A DNA stretch of 5,313 bases from Microbacteriaceae bacterium (GCA_012719255.1 JAAYAS010000294.1:1-5313); one strand, 5' to 3'. Numbered from the stretch's first letter, positions 1 to 5,255 are shown. Made by a program: numbers and translations. Notes: a model not told the origin generated them from the letters alone.

Positions 1-89
1 CATTCCGCCCGCCCGGCGACCCCGCGCAGCCCGCCGACCCCGCGCCGCCCGCCGGCCCCGTCCCGCCGCCCCGAGGAGCCCCCGCATGA
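1..89 (+). CDS. C-terminal end of an unidentified upstream gene (partial)
   Basis: Only the last 28 codons are present, with full codons starting at base 3 and the stop TGA at 87-89. The tail is almost entirely Pro, Ala, Gly, Asp and Arg and ends in PPPRGAPA, which looks like a disordered C-terminal extension of the kind common in actinobacterial proteins. The TGA overlaps the next start codon as ATGA, so the two genes are probably one transcript and translationally coupled. The product cannot be identified from this tail. In other genomes YnbB-like cytidylyltransferases often follow a PlsC-type acyltransferase or a CDP-alcohol phosphatidyltransferase, so a phospholipid enzyme is a guess from context only. 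The other two forward frames are also open here, but only this one ends at the junction. Confidence 0.6.
   Translation, partial: FRPPGDPAQPADPAPPAGPVPPPRGAPA
73..78 (+). promoter_or_regulatory. Ribosome binding site of the cytidylyltransferase gene
   Basis: GAGGAG lies 7 bases before the ATG at 86, within the last codons of the preceding gene. It is a strong match to the anti-Shine-Dalgarno sequence and fixes the start at 86. With the ATGA overlap it indicates reinitiation or coupled translation. Confidence 0.75.
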
Positions 90-1081
90 CCACGATCGGC
101 CTCATCGACGACACCGGCTGGCGGCTGCTCATCGGCGCGGGCGCGGTGCTCGTCGTCGCGACGCTCGTCACCGCGGTGCTCGGCCGCGCGCTCGACCGCG
201 AGCGCCACGCCTCGCTGCTCTCGAACCTCCGCGCCCGCATCGGCGCCTGGTGGGTGATGACCGCGCTGATCACGCTCGTGCTCATGGCCGGCGAGACGGT
301 GACGATCCTGCTGTTCGCGGCGCTGTCGCTGCTCGCGCTGCGCGAGTTCATCACGATCTCGCCGACCACCCAGCAGGATCACCGCGCCCTGGTGTGGATG
401 TTCTGGATCATCCTGCCGGTGCACTACTTCGCGGTCTGGAACCACTGGTACGGCTTCTTCGCCGTGTTCATCCCGGTGTACGCGTTCCTCTTCCTGCCGG
501 CGCGCACCGCGCTCGTCGGCGAGACCCGCGGCTTCCTCCGCCGCGCCGCGGTCGTGCAGTGGTCGCTGATGGTCTGCGTCTACGCGGTGAGCCACGTGCC
601 GGCGCTCATGCAGCTGCCGATCGCGATGGCGCACGGCCGCGCCTACGCCGAGGGCTCGGCGCCGGGCGAGGGCGGGCCGGCGGGCGCGAACCTGCTGCTG
701 TTCCTCATCATCGTCGTGCAGGGCTCCGACGTGCTGCAGTACGTGTGGGGCAAGACGCTCGGCCGGCATCCGATCGCCCCGCGGGTGAGCCCGAACAAGA
801 CCTGGGAGGGGTTCGTCGGCGGCATCCTCAGCGCCACCGCGCTCGGCGCCGCGCTGTGGTGGGTGACGCCGTTCGAGCCGTGGCAGGCGGCGGGGCTCGC
901 GTTCGTGTCGTGCCTGCTCGGCTTCGCCGGCGGGCTCGTGATGAGCTCGATCAAGCGCGATCGCGGCGTGAAGGACTTCGGCGCGCTCATCCCCGGCCAC
1001 GGCGGTGTGATGGACCGCATCGACTCGCTGAGCTTCGCCGGCCCGGTGTTCTTCCACCTGACCCGGTTCTTCTTCGCCTGA
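86..1081 (+). CDS. Phosphatidate cytidylyltransferase, CdsA/YnbB-like
   Basis: This 331-residue integral membrane enzyme is expected to convert phosphatidic acid and CTP to CDP-diacylglycerol and pyrophosphate in the cytoplasmic membrane. The family signature is complete at residues 287-313 (SSIKRDRGVKDFG, then PGHGGVMDRID), including the Lys-Arg, Lys-Asp, His-Gly-Gly and Asp-Arg-x-Asp positions. A second conserved block at about 212-246 contains QGSDVLQY and SPNKTWEGFVGG. Hydrophobic segments lie near residues 13-33, 54-68, 71-85, 102-117, 122-137, 156-175, 200-212, 241-260 and 268-285. At 331 residues it is longer than E. coli CdsA (about 285). The aromatic block at 110-135 (HYFAVWNHWYGFF) recalls the YnbB-like branch, so it may be a second paralogue rather than the main housekeeping enzyme; I therefore give no symbol. 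GAGGAG 7 bases upstream supports the start, and the preceding gene overlaps by 4 bases. Its 3' end is overlapped antisense by exporter copy B. The family call is firm; the subgroup is inference. Confidence 0.93.
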   Translation: MTTIGLIDDTGWRLLIGAGAVLVVATLVTAVLGRALDRERHASLLSNLRARIGAWWVMTALITLVLMAGETVTILLFAALSLLALREFITISPTTQQDHRALVWMFWIILPVHYFAVWNHWYGFFAVFIPVYAFLFLPARTALVGETRGFLRRAAVVQWSLMVCVYAVSHVPALMQLPIAMAHGRAYAEGSAPGEGGPAGANLLLFLIIVVQGSDVLQYVWGKTLGRHPIAPRVSPNKTWEGFVGGILSATALGAALWWVTPFEPWQAAGLAFVSCLLGFAGGLVMSSIKRDRGVKDFGALIPGHGGVMDRIDSLSFAGPVFFHLTRFFFA

Positions 1082-1979
1082 GGCCGGGTCGCGCCTCGTG
1101 CGGCGGCGCGCCGCGCGCCCCGCTCAGCGTGATGCCGACCGAGGCGGCGACGACGAGCGCGACCGCCCCGAGCTTCAGCGCGCTCGGCACCTGCGCGAGC
1201 AGCAGCCAGCCGCAGGCCGTCGCGACCACCGGCTCGAGGCTCATCAGCACGCCGAACACCGGCCGCGGCAGCCGCCGCAGGGCGAGGTAGTCGAGCGAGT
1301 ACGGGATGAGCGAGGCGAGCACCGCCGTGAGCGCCGCGAGCCCGAGCAGCCGCAGGTCGCCGGCGGCGAGCGCGACGCCCTCGAGGCCGAGCGGCAGCGA
1401 CATCAGCGCGCCGACAACGAGGGCGACGAACAGCCCGCCGAGCCCCGGGATCAGCGCCCCGCTGGTCGCGCCGGTGTGGATGTACGCCGCCCAGCAGCCG
1501 GCGGCGAGCAGCGCGAACAGCACGCCGATCGGGTCGAGCGCGACGCCCGTGATCGAGTCGATGCCGATGAGCGCCATGCCGGCCGCCGCGAGCCCCACCC
1601 ACACGAGGTCGCGGGCGCGCCGCGAGAGCACCGCCGACAGCAGCAGCGGGCCGAGGAACTCGATCGCGACGGCCGTGCCGAGCGGAATGCGCTCGATCGC
1701 CGCGTAGAAGGTGCCGTTCATGCCGCCCATCGCGACGCCGAGCAGCAGCGCCGCCCGCCACTGCCGGGCCGCCCAGCGGTGCAGCGCCGGACGGGCGAGC
1801 ACGTGCAGGATCGCGGCGGCGAACGCGAGCCGCAGCGCGTTCACCGCCCACGACCCCATCTCGGGGAACAGCCCCACCGCGAGCACCGCGCCGAACTGCA
1901 GCGAGGTCGCCGAGCACAGCAGCATCGCGACGGCGCCGAGCCGCGAGCCGGGGCGGGTGGTGGTCATGCGTCCGAGCAT
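987..1979 (-). CDS. EamA/DMT-family exporter, RhtA-like (copy B, distal)
   Basis: This probable ten-helix inner-membrane exporter resembles the RhtA threonine/homoserine efflux family. The reading frame has 330 codons from the ATG at 1979, or 326 from the ATG at 1967 (MTTT); residues here count from the latter. Family-like blocks are GGMNGTFYAAIERIPLG (81-97), AIEFLGPLLL (101-110), SRRARD (115-120), IPYSLDYLALRRLP (221-234), FGVLMSLEPVVA (238-249) and LVVAASVGITL (271-281). It is a tandem duplicate of copy A, 89 bases downstream on the same strand, so the two are probably co-transcribed. Both possible starts have poor ribosome binding sites. After residue 281 similarity to copy A ends. The remaining 45 residues are Arg-rich, the last 31 codons are full of rare codons (AGA, AGG, CGA, TCA, GGA), and the frame runs antisense through the final 95 bases of the cytidylyltransferase gene. 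The core is surely coding; the tail looks like read-through after stop loss. The substrate is unproven. Confidence 0.85.
   Translation of the reverse strand: MLGRMTTTRPGSRLGAVAMLLCSATSLQFGAVLAVGLFPEMGSWAVNALRLAFAAAILHVLARPALHRWAARQWRAALLLGVAMGGMNGTFYAAIERIPLGTAVAIEFLGPLLLSAVLSRRARDLVWVGLAAAGMALIGIDSITGVALDPIGVLFALLAAGCWAAYIHTGATSGALIPGLGGLFVALVVGALMSLPLGLEGVALAAGDLRLLGLAALTAVLASLIPYSLDYLALRRLPRPVFGVLMSLEPVVATACGWLLLAQVPSALKLGAVALVVAASVGITLSGARGAPPHEARPGLRRRRTGSGGRTPGRRSSASRCGPSHRRGRG
1105..1119. other. GC-only hairpin just past the cytidylyltransferase stop
   Basis: GGCGCG (1105-1110) and CGCGCC (1114-1119) are perfect inverted arms around a 3-base loop, 23 bases after the cytidylyltransferase stop. 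A weaker 5-base stem (GAGGC 1080-1084, GCCTC 1093-1097) lies just before it. Either could help end transcription from the left, but there is no T-run, and the bases also encode the tail of exporter copy B on the other strand. In DNA this rich in G and C such stems arise often by chance. Confidence 0.25.
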
Positions 1980-1986
1980 GCCGCAC
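1125..1986 (-). repeat. Tandem duplication unit, distal copy
   Basis: These 862 bases align without a gap to 2261-3122 (offset 1136). The unit starts at a shared leader GTGCGG, 1 base before ATGCTCGG, and ends at the codon for residue 281, where the two exporters stop resembling each other. Sampled stretches are nearly identical; for example, about 62 bases covering residues 230-250 differ at two positions. Protein identity counted by hand is 216 of 280. Confidence 0.9.
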
Positions 1987-2023
1987 GCGCATCCGGGGCG
2001 CCGCCGAGCGCGCCGGGATGCGC
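1987..2023. other. Inverted repeat between the two exporter genes
   Basis: GCGCATCC (1987-1994) and GGATGCGC (2016-2023) are perfect 8-base arms with 21 bases between, and a second weaker pairing (GGCGC 1998-2002, GCGCC 2010-2014) fits inside. It directly abuts the start of the duplicated unit and lies in the 89-base spacer between the stop of copy A and the start of copy B. As RNA it could limit read-through into copy B or shield the mRNA from decay. No T-run follows, so I do not call a terminator. Confidence 0.35.
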
Positions 2024-2068
2024 CGTGCACCGCGATGCGCCGCGCTGCAGGATGCCCGGCGCCCGTCG

Positions 2069-3115
2069 TCAGCGGCCCGGCCGATGCACCCGCCGCGCGC
2101 CGACCCCGGCGATGCCGCCCACGCGCATCCGCCGCGCCGAGCCGGCCGCCGGGGCGGGCGGCGGCTCGAAGTGCGCCGGCAGCACCGGCAGCTCGATCGG
2201 CCCGGTCGCGAGCCGCTCGCCCGCGCTCGCATCGCCGACCTCGACGACCTCGCGGGCGCCGAGCGTGACGCCGACGCTCGCGGCGACGACGAGCAGCACG
2301 GCGGCGAGCTTCAGCGTGCTCGGCACCTGCGCGAGCAGCAGCCAGCCGCCGATCGTCGCGACCACCGGCTCGAGGCTCATCAGCACCCCGAACACCGGTC
2401 GCGGCAGCCGCCGCAGCGCGATGAACTCGAGGGAGTACGGGATGAACGAGGCGAGCAGCGCCGTGAGCGCCGCGAGCCCGAGCAGCCGCGGATCGGCGAG
2501 CGCGATCGCCGCGCCCTGCGCGCCGAGCGGCAGCGAGACGAGCGCGGCGACCGCCATCGCCACGACGAGGCCGCCCTGCCCCGGGATGAGCCCGCCCGCC
2601 TTCGAGCCGGCGAGGATGTACGCCGCCCAGCCGCCGGCGGCGAGCAGCGCGAACAGCACGCCGATGGGGTCGAGCGCCGCGCCGGTGAACGAGTCGACGC
2701 CGATGAGCACCATGCCGGCGGCGGCGAGCCCGACCCAGGCGTGGTCGCGGGCGCGGCGCGAGAGCGCCGCCGAGAGCAGCAGCGGCCCGATGAACTCGAT
2801 CGCGACGGCGGTGCCGAGCGGGATGCGCTCGATCGACGCGTAGAAGAAGCCGTTCATCGCGCCCATCGCGAGCCCGAGCACGAGCGCGGCCCGCCACTGC
2901 CGGCCGCTCCAGCGGTGGAGCGCCGGCCGGGCGAGGGCGAGCAGCAGCACCGCCGCGAAGGCGAGCCGCAGCGCGTTCGTGCCCCACGCGCCGATCTCGG
3001 GGAACAGCCGCACCGCGAACGCCGCGCCGAACTGCAGCGAGGTCGCCGAGCACAGCAGCAGGGCGATCGCGCCGAGGTTCGCGCGGGGTGCGGCGGTGGT
3101 CATGAGGCCGAGCAT
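2069..3115 (-). CDS. EamA/DMT-family exporter, RhtA-like (copy A, proximal)
   Basis: This is a 348-residue multi-spanning inner-membrane protein, or 344 residues if translation starts at the second ATG (3103, MTTAAP); residues here count from the latter. Two repeated EamA-type halves of about five helices each cover roughly 10-140 and 146-283. Blocks that recall RhtA, the E. coli threonine/homoserine exporter, are LQFGAAFAVRLFP (23-35), GAMNGFFYASIERIPLG (81-97), AIEFIGPLLL (101-110), IPYSLEFIALRRLP (221-234) and FGVLMSLEPVVA (238-249). The probable job is proton-driven export of an amino acid or a similar small metabolite; the substrate is inference. A 61-residue hydrophilic, Pro- and Arg-rich tail (284-344) is unusual for the family, but its GC-ending codons look properly coding. 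The gene sits head to head with a LysR regulator and is followed by duplicate copy B. The start is uncertain: GGGGTG lies 5 bases before 3115, whereas 3103 has no clear ribosome site. Both ATGs are kept in copy B. Confidence 0.92.
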   Translation of the reverse strand: MLGLMTTAAPRANLGAIALLLCSATSLQFGAAFAVRLFPEIGAWGTNALRLAFAAVLLLALARPALHRWSGRQWRAALVLGLAMGAMNGFFYASIERIPLGTAVAIEFIGPLLLSAALSRRARDHAWVGLAAAGMVLIGVDSFTGAALDPIGVLFALLAAGGWAAYILAGSKAGGLIPGQGGLVVAMAVAALVSLPLGAQGAAIALADPRLLGLAALTALLASFIPYSLEFIALRRLPRPVFGVLMSLEPVVATIGGWLLLAQVPSTLKLAAVLLVVAASVGVTLGAREVVEVGDASAGERLATGPIELPVLPAHFEPPPAPAAGSARRMRVGGIAGVGARRVHRPGR

Positions 3116-3122
3116 CCCGCAC
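2261..3122 (-). repeat. Tandem duplication unit, proximal copy
   Basis: This is the counterpart of 1125-1986, in the same orientation. It covers the leader GTGCGG, both candidate start codons and the transporter core up to residue 281. The C-terminal tail of copy A (2069-2260) is outside the shared part. Confidence 0.9.
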
Positions 3123-3126
3123 CCCG

Positions 3127-3141
3127 ACTCGATAGTCGAGT
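3127..3141. promoter_or_regulatory. Candidate operator for the LysR-family regulator
   Basis: ACTCGA-TAG-TCGAGT is a perfect inverted repeat with 6-base arms in the 81-base region between the divergent exporter and regulator genes. A further CTCGA half-site lies at 3149-3153, exactly 21 bases (two helical turns) from the CTCGA of the left arm. LysR-type proteins commonly bind such dyads plus extra half-sites in divergent promoters. It does not fit the simple T-N11-A rule, so the assignment rests on position and symmetry. Confidence 0.55.
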
Positions 3142-3147
3142 TACACT
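3142..3147 (+). promoter_or_regulatory. Candidate -10 box of the LysR gene
   Basis: TACACT matches the actinobacterial TAnnnT pattern and directly abuts the inverted repeat at 3127-3141, in the least GC-rich part of the window. Transcription would start near 3154, about 43 bases before the ATG. I see no good -35 box; a regulator bound to the dyad would cover that region, which would suit autoregulation. No equally good -10 box is visible for the exporter on the other strand. Confidence 0.35.
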
Positions 3148-3156
3148 TCTCGACCA

Positions 3157-3165
3157 GAACAGTTC
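3157..3165. other. Short inverted repeat GAAC-A-GTTC
   Basis: Two perfect 4-base arms with a 1-base centre lie in the upstream region of the LysR gene. It could be a secondary protein site or chance; the arms do not extend. Confidence 0.2.
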
Positions 3166-3184
3166 ACTTGCATCGAACGATCGC

Positions 3185-3188
3185 GAGG
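3185..3188 (+). promoter_or_regulatory. Ribosome binding site of the LysR gene
   Basis: GAGG lies 8 bases before the ATG at 3197. It decides the start, because the frame stays open for a long way upstream without any other plausible initiation site. Confidence 0.6.
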
Positions 3189-3196
3189 CTCCGCGG

Positions 3197-4126
3197 ATGC
3201 TCAACCTCCAGCGCCTGCGCCTGCTGCGCGAACTGCACCGGCGCGGCACGATGGCGGAGGTCGCCCGCGCGCTCGCCTACACGCCGTCGACGGTGTCGCA
3301 GCAGCTCGCCCTGCTCGAGCGCGAGACCGGCACGGCGCTGCTCGAGCGCGTCGGCCGCCGGGTGCGGCTCACCGACGCCGCGATCGCCCTCGTCGAGCAC
3401 ACCGAGGCGGTGCTCGCGCGGCTCGAGCTCGCCGAGAGCGATCTGCAGGCCGCCCGCCCCGACGCGCCCGCGACCATCCGCGTCGCCGCGTTCCCCACGG
3501 TGCTCGCCTCGCTCGCGCCGACCGCGCTCACCCTGCTCGCCGAGCGCCATCCGCAGCTGCGCGTCGAGCTCCACGACCGCGAGGTCGAGGAGGCCTACGA
3601 CGAGCTGCGGGCGCACGCCTTCGACCTCGTCGTCGGCGAGAGCTACCCCGGCGCGCCCGAGCCGCCGCATCCCGGCATCGAGCTCGCGCCGCTGCGCCCC
3701 GACGCGCTGCGGCTCGTGCTGCCGCTCGAGGGCCCGCTGCGCCGCGTGCCGGGCGAGTTCGCCGAGCTCGCCGAGGCGCCCTGGGCCTTCGACACGCGCA
3801 CGAGCCGGATGGGCGTGTGGGCGCTCGGCCGCTGCCGGGCCGCCGGGTTCGAGCCGCGCATCCTCGTCGAGACGCCCGAGCCGCTGCTGCAGGCGCACCT
3901 CGTGCGCTCGGGGCACGTCGTCGCGATCATCGCCGAGCTCATCGCCGCGCCGCTGCTCGAGGGCACGCGGCTCGTCGAGCTGCCGGGCGACCCGCACCGG
4001 CTGCTGTTCACGGCGGTGCGCGCCGGCAGCGCCGGGCGGCCGGCGATCCGCGCGGTGCGCGAGGCGCTCGCCGATGCCGCGCGCATGCAGGCGCCGCCGC
4101 GCCCCGCCGACCGGCTGGCGCGGTAG
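3197..4126 (+). CDS. LysR-family transcriptional regulator
   Basis: The 309-residue length is typical of the family. The N-terminal winged helix-turn-helix spans about residues 1-60, with the helix-turn-helix at about 18-40 (MAEVARALAYTPSTVSQQLA) followed by LLERETGTALLERVGRRVRLT (39-59). The linker helix runs about 60-87. The effector-binding domain (93-295) opens with the strand ATIRVAAFPTV and includes FDLVVGES (142-149) and HVVAIIAE (240-247). Proteins of this type bind DNA as tetramers and respond to a small ligand in the cytoplasm. The divergent exporter A starts 81 bases away across a shared inverted repeat, so the likely target is the exporter pair plus its own gene. It is not obviously LysG or ArgP, so the ligand is unknown; an amino acid is a guess from the RhtA-like targets. 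The long open frame upstream is antisense to the exporters and is not part of the gene. Confidence 0.93.
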   Translation: MLNLQRLRLLRELHRRGTMAEVARALAYTPSTVSQQLALLERETGTALLERVGRRVRLTDAAIALVEHTEAVLARLELAESDLQAARPDAPATIRVAAFPTVLASLAPTALTLLAERHPQLRVELHDREVEEAYDELRAHAFDLVVGESYPGAPEPPHPGIELAPLRPDALRLVLPLEGPLRRVPGEFAELAEAPWAFDTRTSRMGVWALGRCRAAGFEPRILVETPEPLLQAHLVRSGHVVAIIAELIAAPLLEGTRLVELPGDPHRLLFTAVRAGSAGRPAIRAVREALADAARMQAPPRPADRLAR

Positions 4127-4139
4127 CGCGCGCCGCTAC
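4123..4139. terminator. Hairpin carrying both convergent stop codons (possible two-way terminator)
   Basis: GTAGCG (4123-4128) and CGCTAC (4134-4139) form a perfect 6-base stem with a 5-base loop. The stem contains the TAG of the LysR gene on one strand and the TAG of the PopT-family gene on the other. With only 9 bases between the stops there is no room for another terminator. There is no T-run on either side, so intrinsic termination would be weak. Confidence 0.35.
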
Positions 4140-5149
4140 AGCGTCGTGTCTGGCTCGACCTCGCGGTGCTGCGCGGGGCCGGCCTTGAGCCGCTCCTCGA
4201 CGGCGACGAGCGCGAGCACCACGACCGCGCCGAGCACGGCGAGGCCGATCGGGCCCCAGAGCGGCTCGCCCGGGGCGAGCAGCGCGCCCGCGCCCTCGCC
4301 GTCGGCGCCGTCGGTCTGCCAGGGCCACAGCGCCCGCAGCGAGCCGATCATGAGGCCCGACATGATGAGCAGCGTCGAGCGGCGGTGGTTGTGCAGCAGG
4401 TGGTGCAGCACCTTCACGAAGGCCGCCAGGCCCGCGATCGCGCCGAGCATGAACGTGCCGAGGTAGGGCAGGTTCCGCTCGTCGACCGCCGACATCGTCG
4501 GCGCGTAGAGGCCGACGGCGAGCAGGAAGAACGAGCCCGAGATGCCGGGGATGACGAGCGCGCAGATCGCGACCGCGGCGGCGACGAACACGAGCGGCAG
4601 CGCCGGGTCGTCGATGGTGCGGCCGCCGGCGAAGCTCGTGAGCACGAAGGCGACGACGACCGCGCCGGCGAGCATGAGCAGCTCGACGAACGGCGGCCGA
4701 CCGGGCTTGCGGGCGGGCATCATCCGCAGCGGCACGATGATGCTCGCCGCGACGAGGCCGAAGAACAGGCCGCGCGCGTGCTCGGGGGTGTCGGTGACGA
4801 AGTCCTTCATCACGCCCGCGAGGGTGAACACCGCCGCGATCATGCCGATGAGCACCGGGATGATGAGCAGCCAGTTCGTGCGGCGCAGTTCGGCGCCGGC
4901 CGAGCGCAGCCGGTCGGGGCCGAACACGAGGCGGCGGCCGGCCTGCACGACGTGGTCGGCCGAGTCGATGAGCTGGTCGTAGACGCCGGTGACGAGCGCC
5001 ACCGTGCCGCCCGAGACCCCCGGCACGAGCTCGGCCATGCCGATGAGCGCGCCGCGCACGAGGTCGATCGGCAGCACGTACCAGGGGCGTCGCGGGGCGG
5101 GCGCGGCGGCGGCGTGCTCGGGGCGGGGCTGCGGGTCGGGATGCGTCAT
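4136..5149 (-). CDS. DUF368/PopT-family undecaprenyl phosphate translocase
   Basis: This 337-residue polytopic membrane protein belongs to the DUF368 family, whose studied members (PopT) return the lipid carrier undecaprenyl phosphate across the cytoplasmic membrane for reuse in peptidoglycan and other envelope polymer synthesis. The diagnostic paired motifs are present: GMAELVPGVSGGTVALVTG (37-55) and ALVIPGISGSFFLLAVGLY (197-215), one in each inverted half. Other typical blocks are ARGLFFGLVAASIIVPLR (125-142) and MSGLMIGSLRALWPW (263-277). The first 20 residues are a Pro/Ala-rich cytoplasmic leader, and a hydrophilic loop lies at about 279-295. I chose the ATG at 5149 because GAGAG lies 6 bases upstream; a GTG at 5182 would add 11 residues with a weaker site. 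It converges on the LysR gene with 9 bases between stops. A minus-strand gene ends 103 bases upstream, so it may be read from that operon or from its own promoter. The family is firm; the substrate is inferred from characterised relatives. Confidence 0.93.
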   Translation of the reverse strand: MTHPDPQPRPEHAAAAPAPRRPWYVLPIDLVRGALIGMAELVPGVSGGTVALVTGVYDQLIDSADHVVQAGRRLVFGPDRLRSAGAELRRTNWLLIIPVLIGMIAAVFTLAGVMKDFVTDTPEHARGLFFGLVAASIIVPLRMMPARKPGRPPFVELLMLAGAVVVAFVLTSFAGGRTIDDPALPLVFVAAAVAICALVIPGISGSFFLLAVGLYAPTMSAVDERNLPYLGTFMLGAIAGLAAFVKVLHHLLHNHRRSTLLIMSGLMIGSLRALWPWQTDGADGEGAGALLAPGEPLWGPIGLAVLGAVVVLALVAVEERLKAGPAQHREVEPDTTL

Positions 5150-5197
5150 GCTCGGCTCTCGTGGTGCGGTGCCGGGCCGCACGGCGGCCCTGGGAAG

Positions 5198-5244
5198 TTC
5201 GGCCGCGCGGCGGCCGGAGGATGCGGGGCCGCATCGCGGCCGAA
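5198..5244. other. Nested inverted repeats upstream of the PopT-family gene
   Basis: The outer arms TTCGGCCGCG (5198-5207) and CGCGGCCGAA (5235-5244) are perfectly complementary over 10 bases. Between them sits an inner repeat, GATGCGG (5220-5226) and CCGCATC (5229-5235), sharing one base with the outer right arm. The element begins 8 bases after the stop of the upstream minus-strand gene, so it may end that transcript or form a structured 5' leader for the PopT-family mRNA. The minus-strand bases that follow (AACTTCCCAGGG) lack a T-run, which argues against a classical terminator. Confidence 0.45.
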
Positions 5245-5249
5245 GGACA

Positions 5250-5255
5250 AGCCTA
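5250..5255 (-). promoter_or_regulatory. Possible -10 box for the PopT-family gene
   Basis: Read on the minus strand, TAGGCT matches TAnnnT, and its first three bases are the stop codon of the upstream gene. It would start transcription near 5243, at the edge of the nested inverted repeat, giving a leader of about 94 bases. No convincing -35 box is visible, so this is a weak call. Confidence 0.2.

Noticed and set aside
1..85. Repetitive C-rich start of the window as a repeat element or origin
   Set aside because: The CCG-rich pattern is explained by Pro/Ala codons of a gene tail ending at the ATGA overlap.
250..1290. Open frame overlapping the cytidylyltransferase on the same strand
   Set aside because: It is an Arg/Ala/His-rich shadow frame, while the +2 frame carries the complete enzyme signature.
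1098..2843. Long + strand open frame rich in Arg, Glu and Gln
   Set aside because: It is antisense to both exporters, and its composition is that of a shadow frame in very GC-rich DNA, with no domain and no ribosome site.
1980..3122. Upstream extension of the copy B frame across copy A, giving a 711-residue protein
   Set aside because: Copy A is translated in a different frame of the same strand with full family motifs; the extension is an Arg-rich shadow and not a fusion.
987..3122. Exporter pair as a two-subunit (heteromeric SMR-like) transporter
   Set aside because: Each copy has two full EamA halves and about ten helices, so each should work alone; small paired transporters are near 110 residues.
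2018..3196. Upstream extension of the LysR reading frame to a start at 2018
   Set aside because: The extension is antisense to exporter A and crosses the divergent promoter region; the LysR fold starts at the ATG at 3197, which has a GAGG site.
3164..3997. Minus-strand open frames opposite the LysR gene
   Set aside because: They are Arg/Gly/Glu-rich or Ser-rich shadows; the opposite strand encodes a complete LysR protein.
4008..5234. Minus-strand 408-residue open frame across the PopT-family gene
   Set aside because: It is Arg-rich with no recognisable domain; the neighbouring frame encodes the DUF368 motifs.
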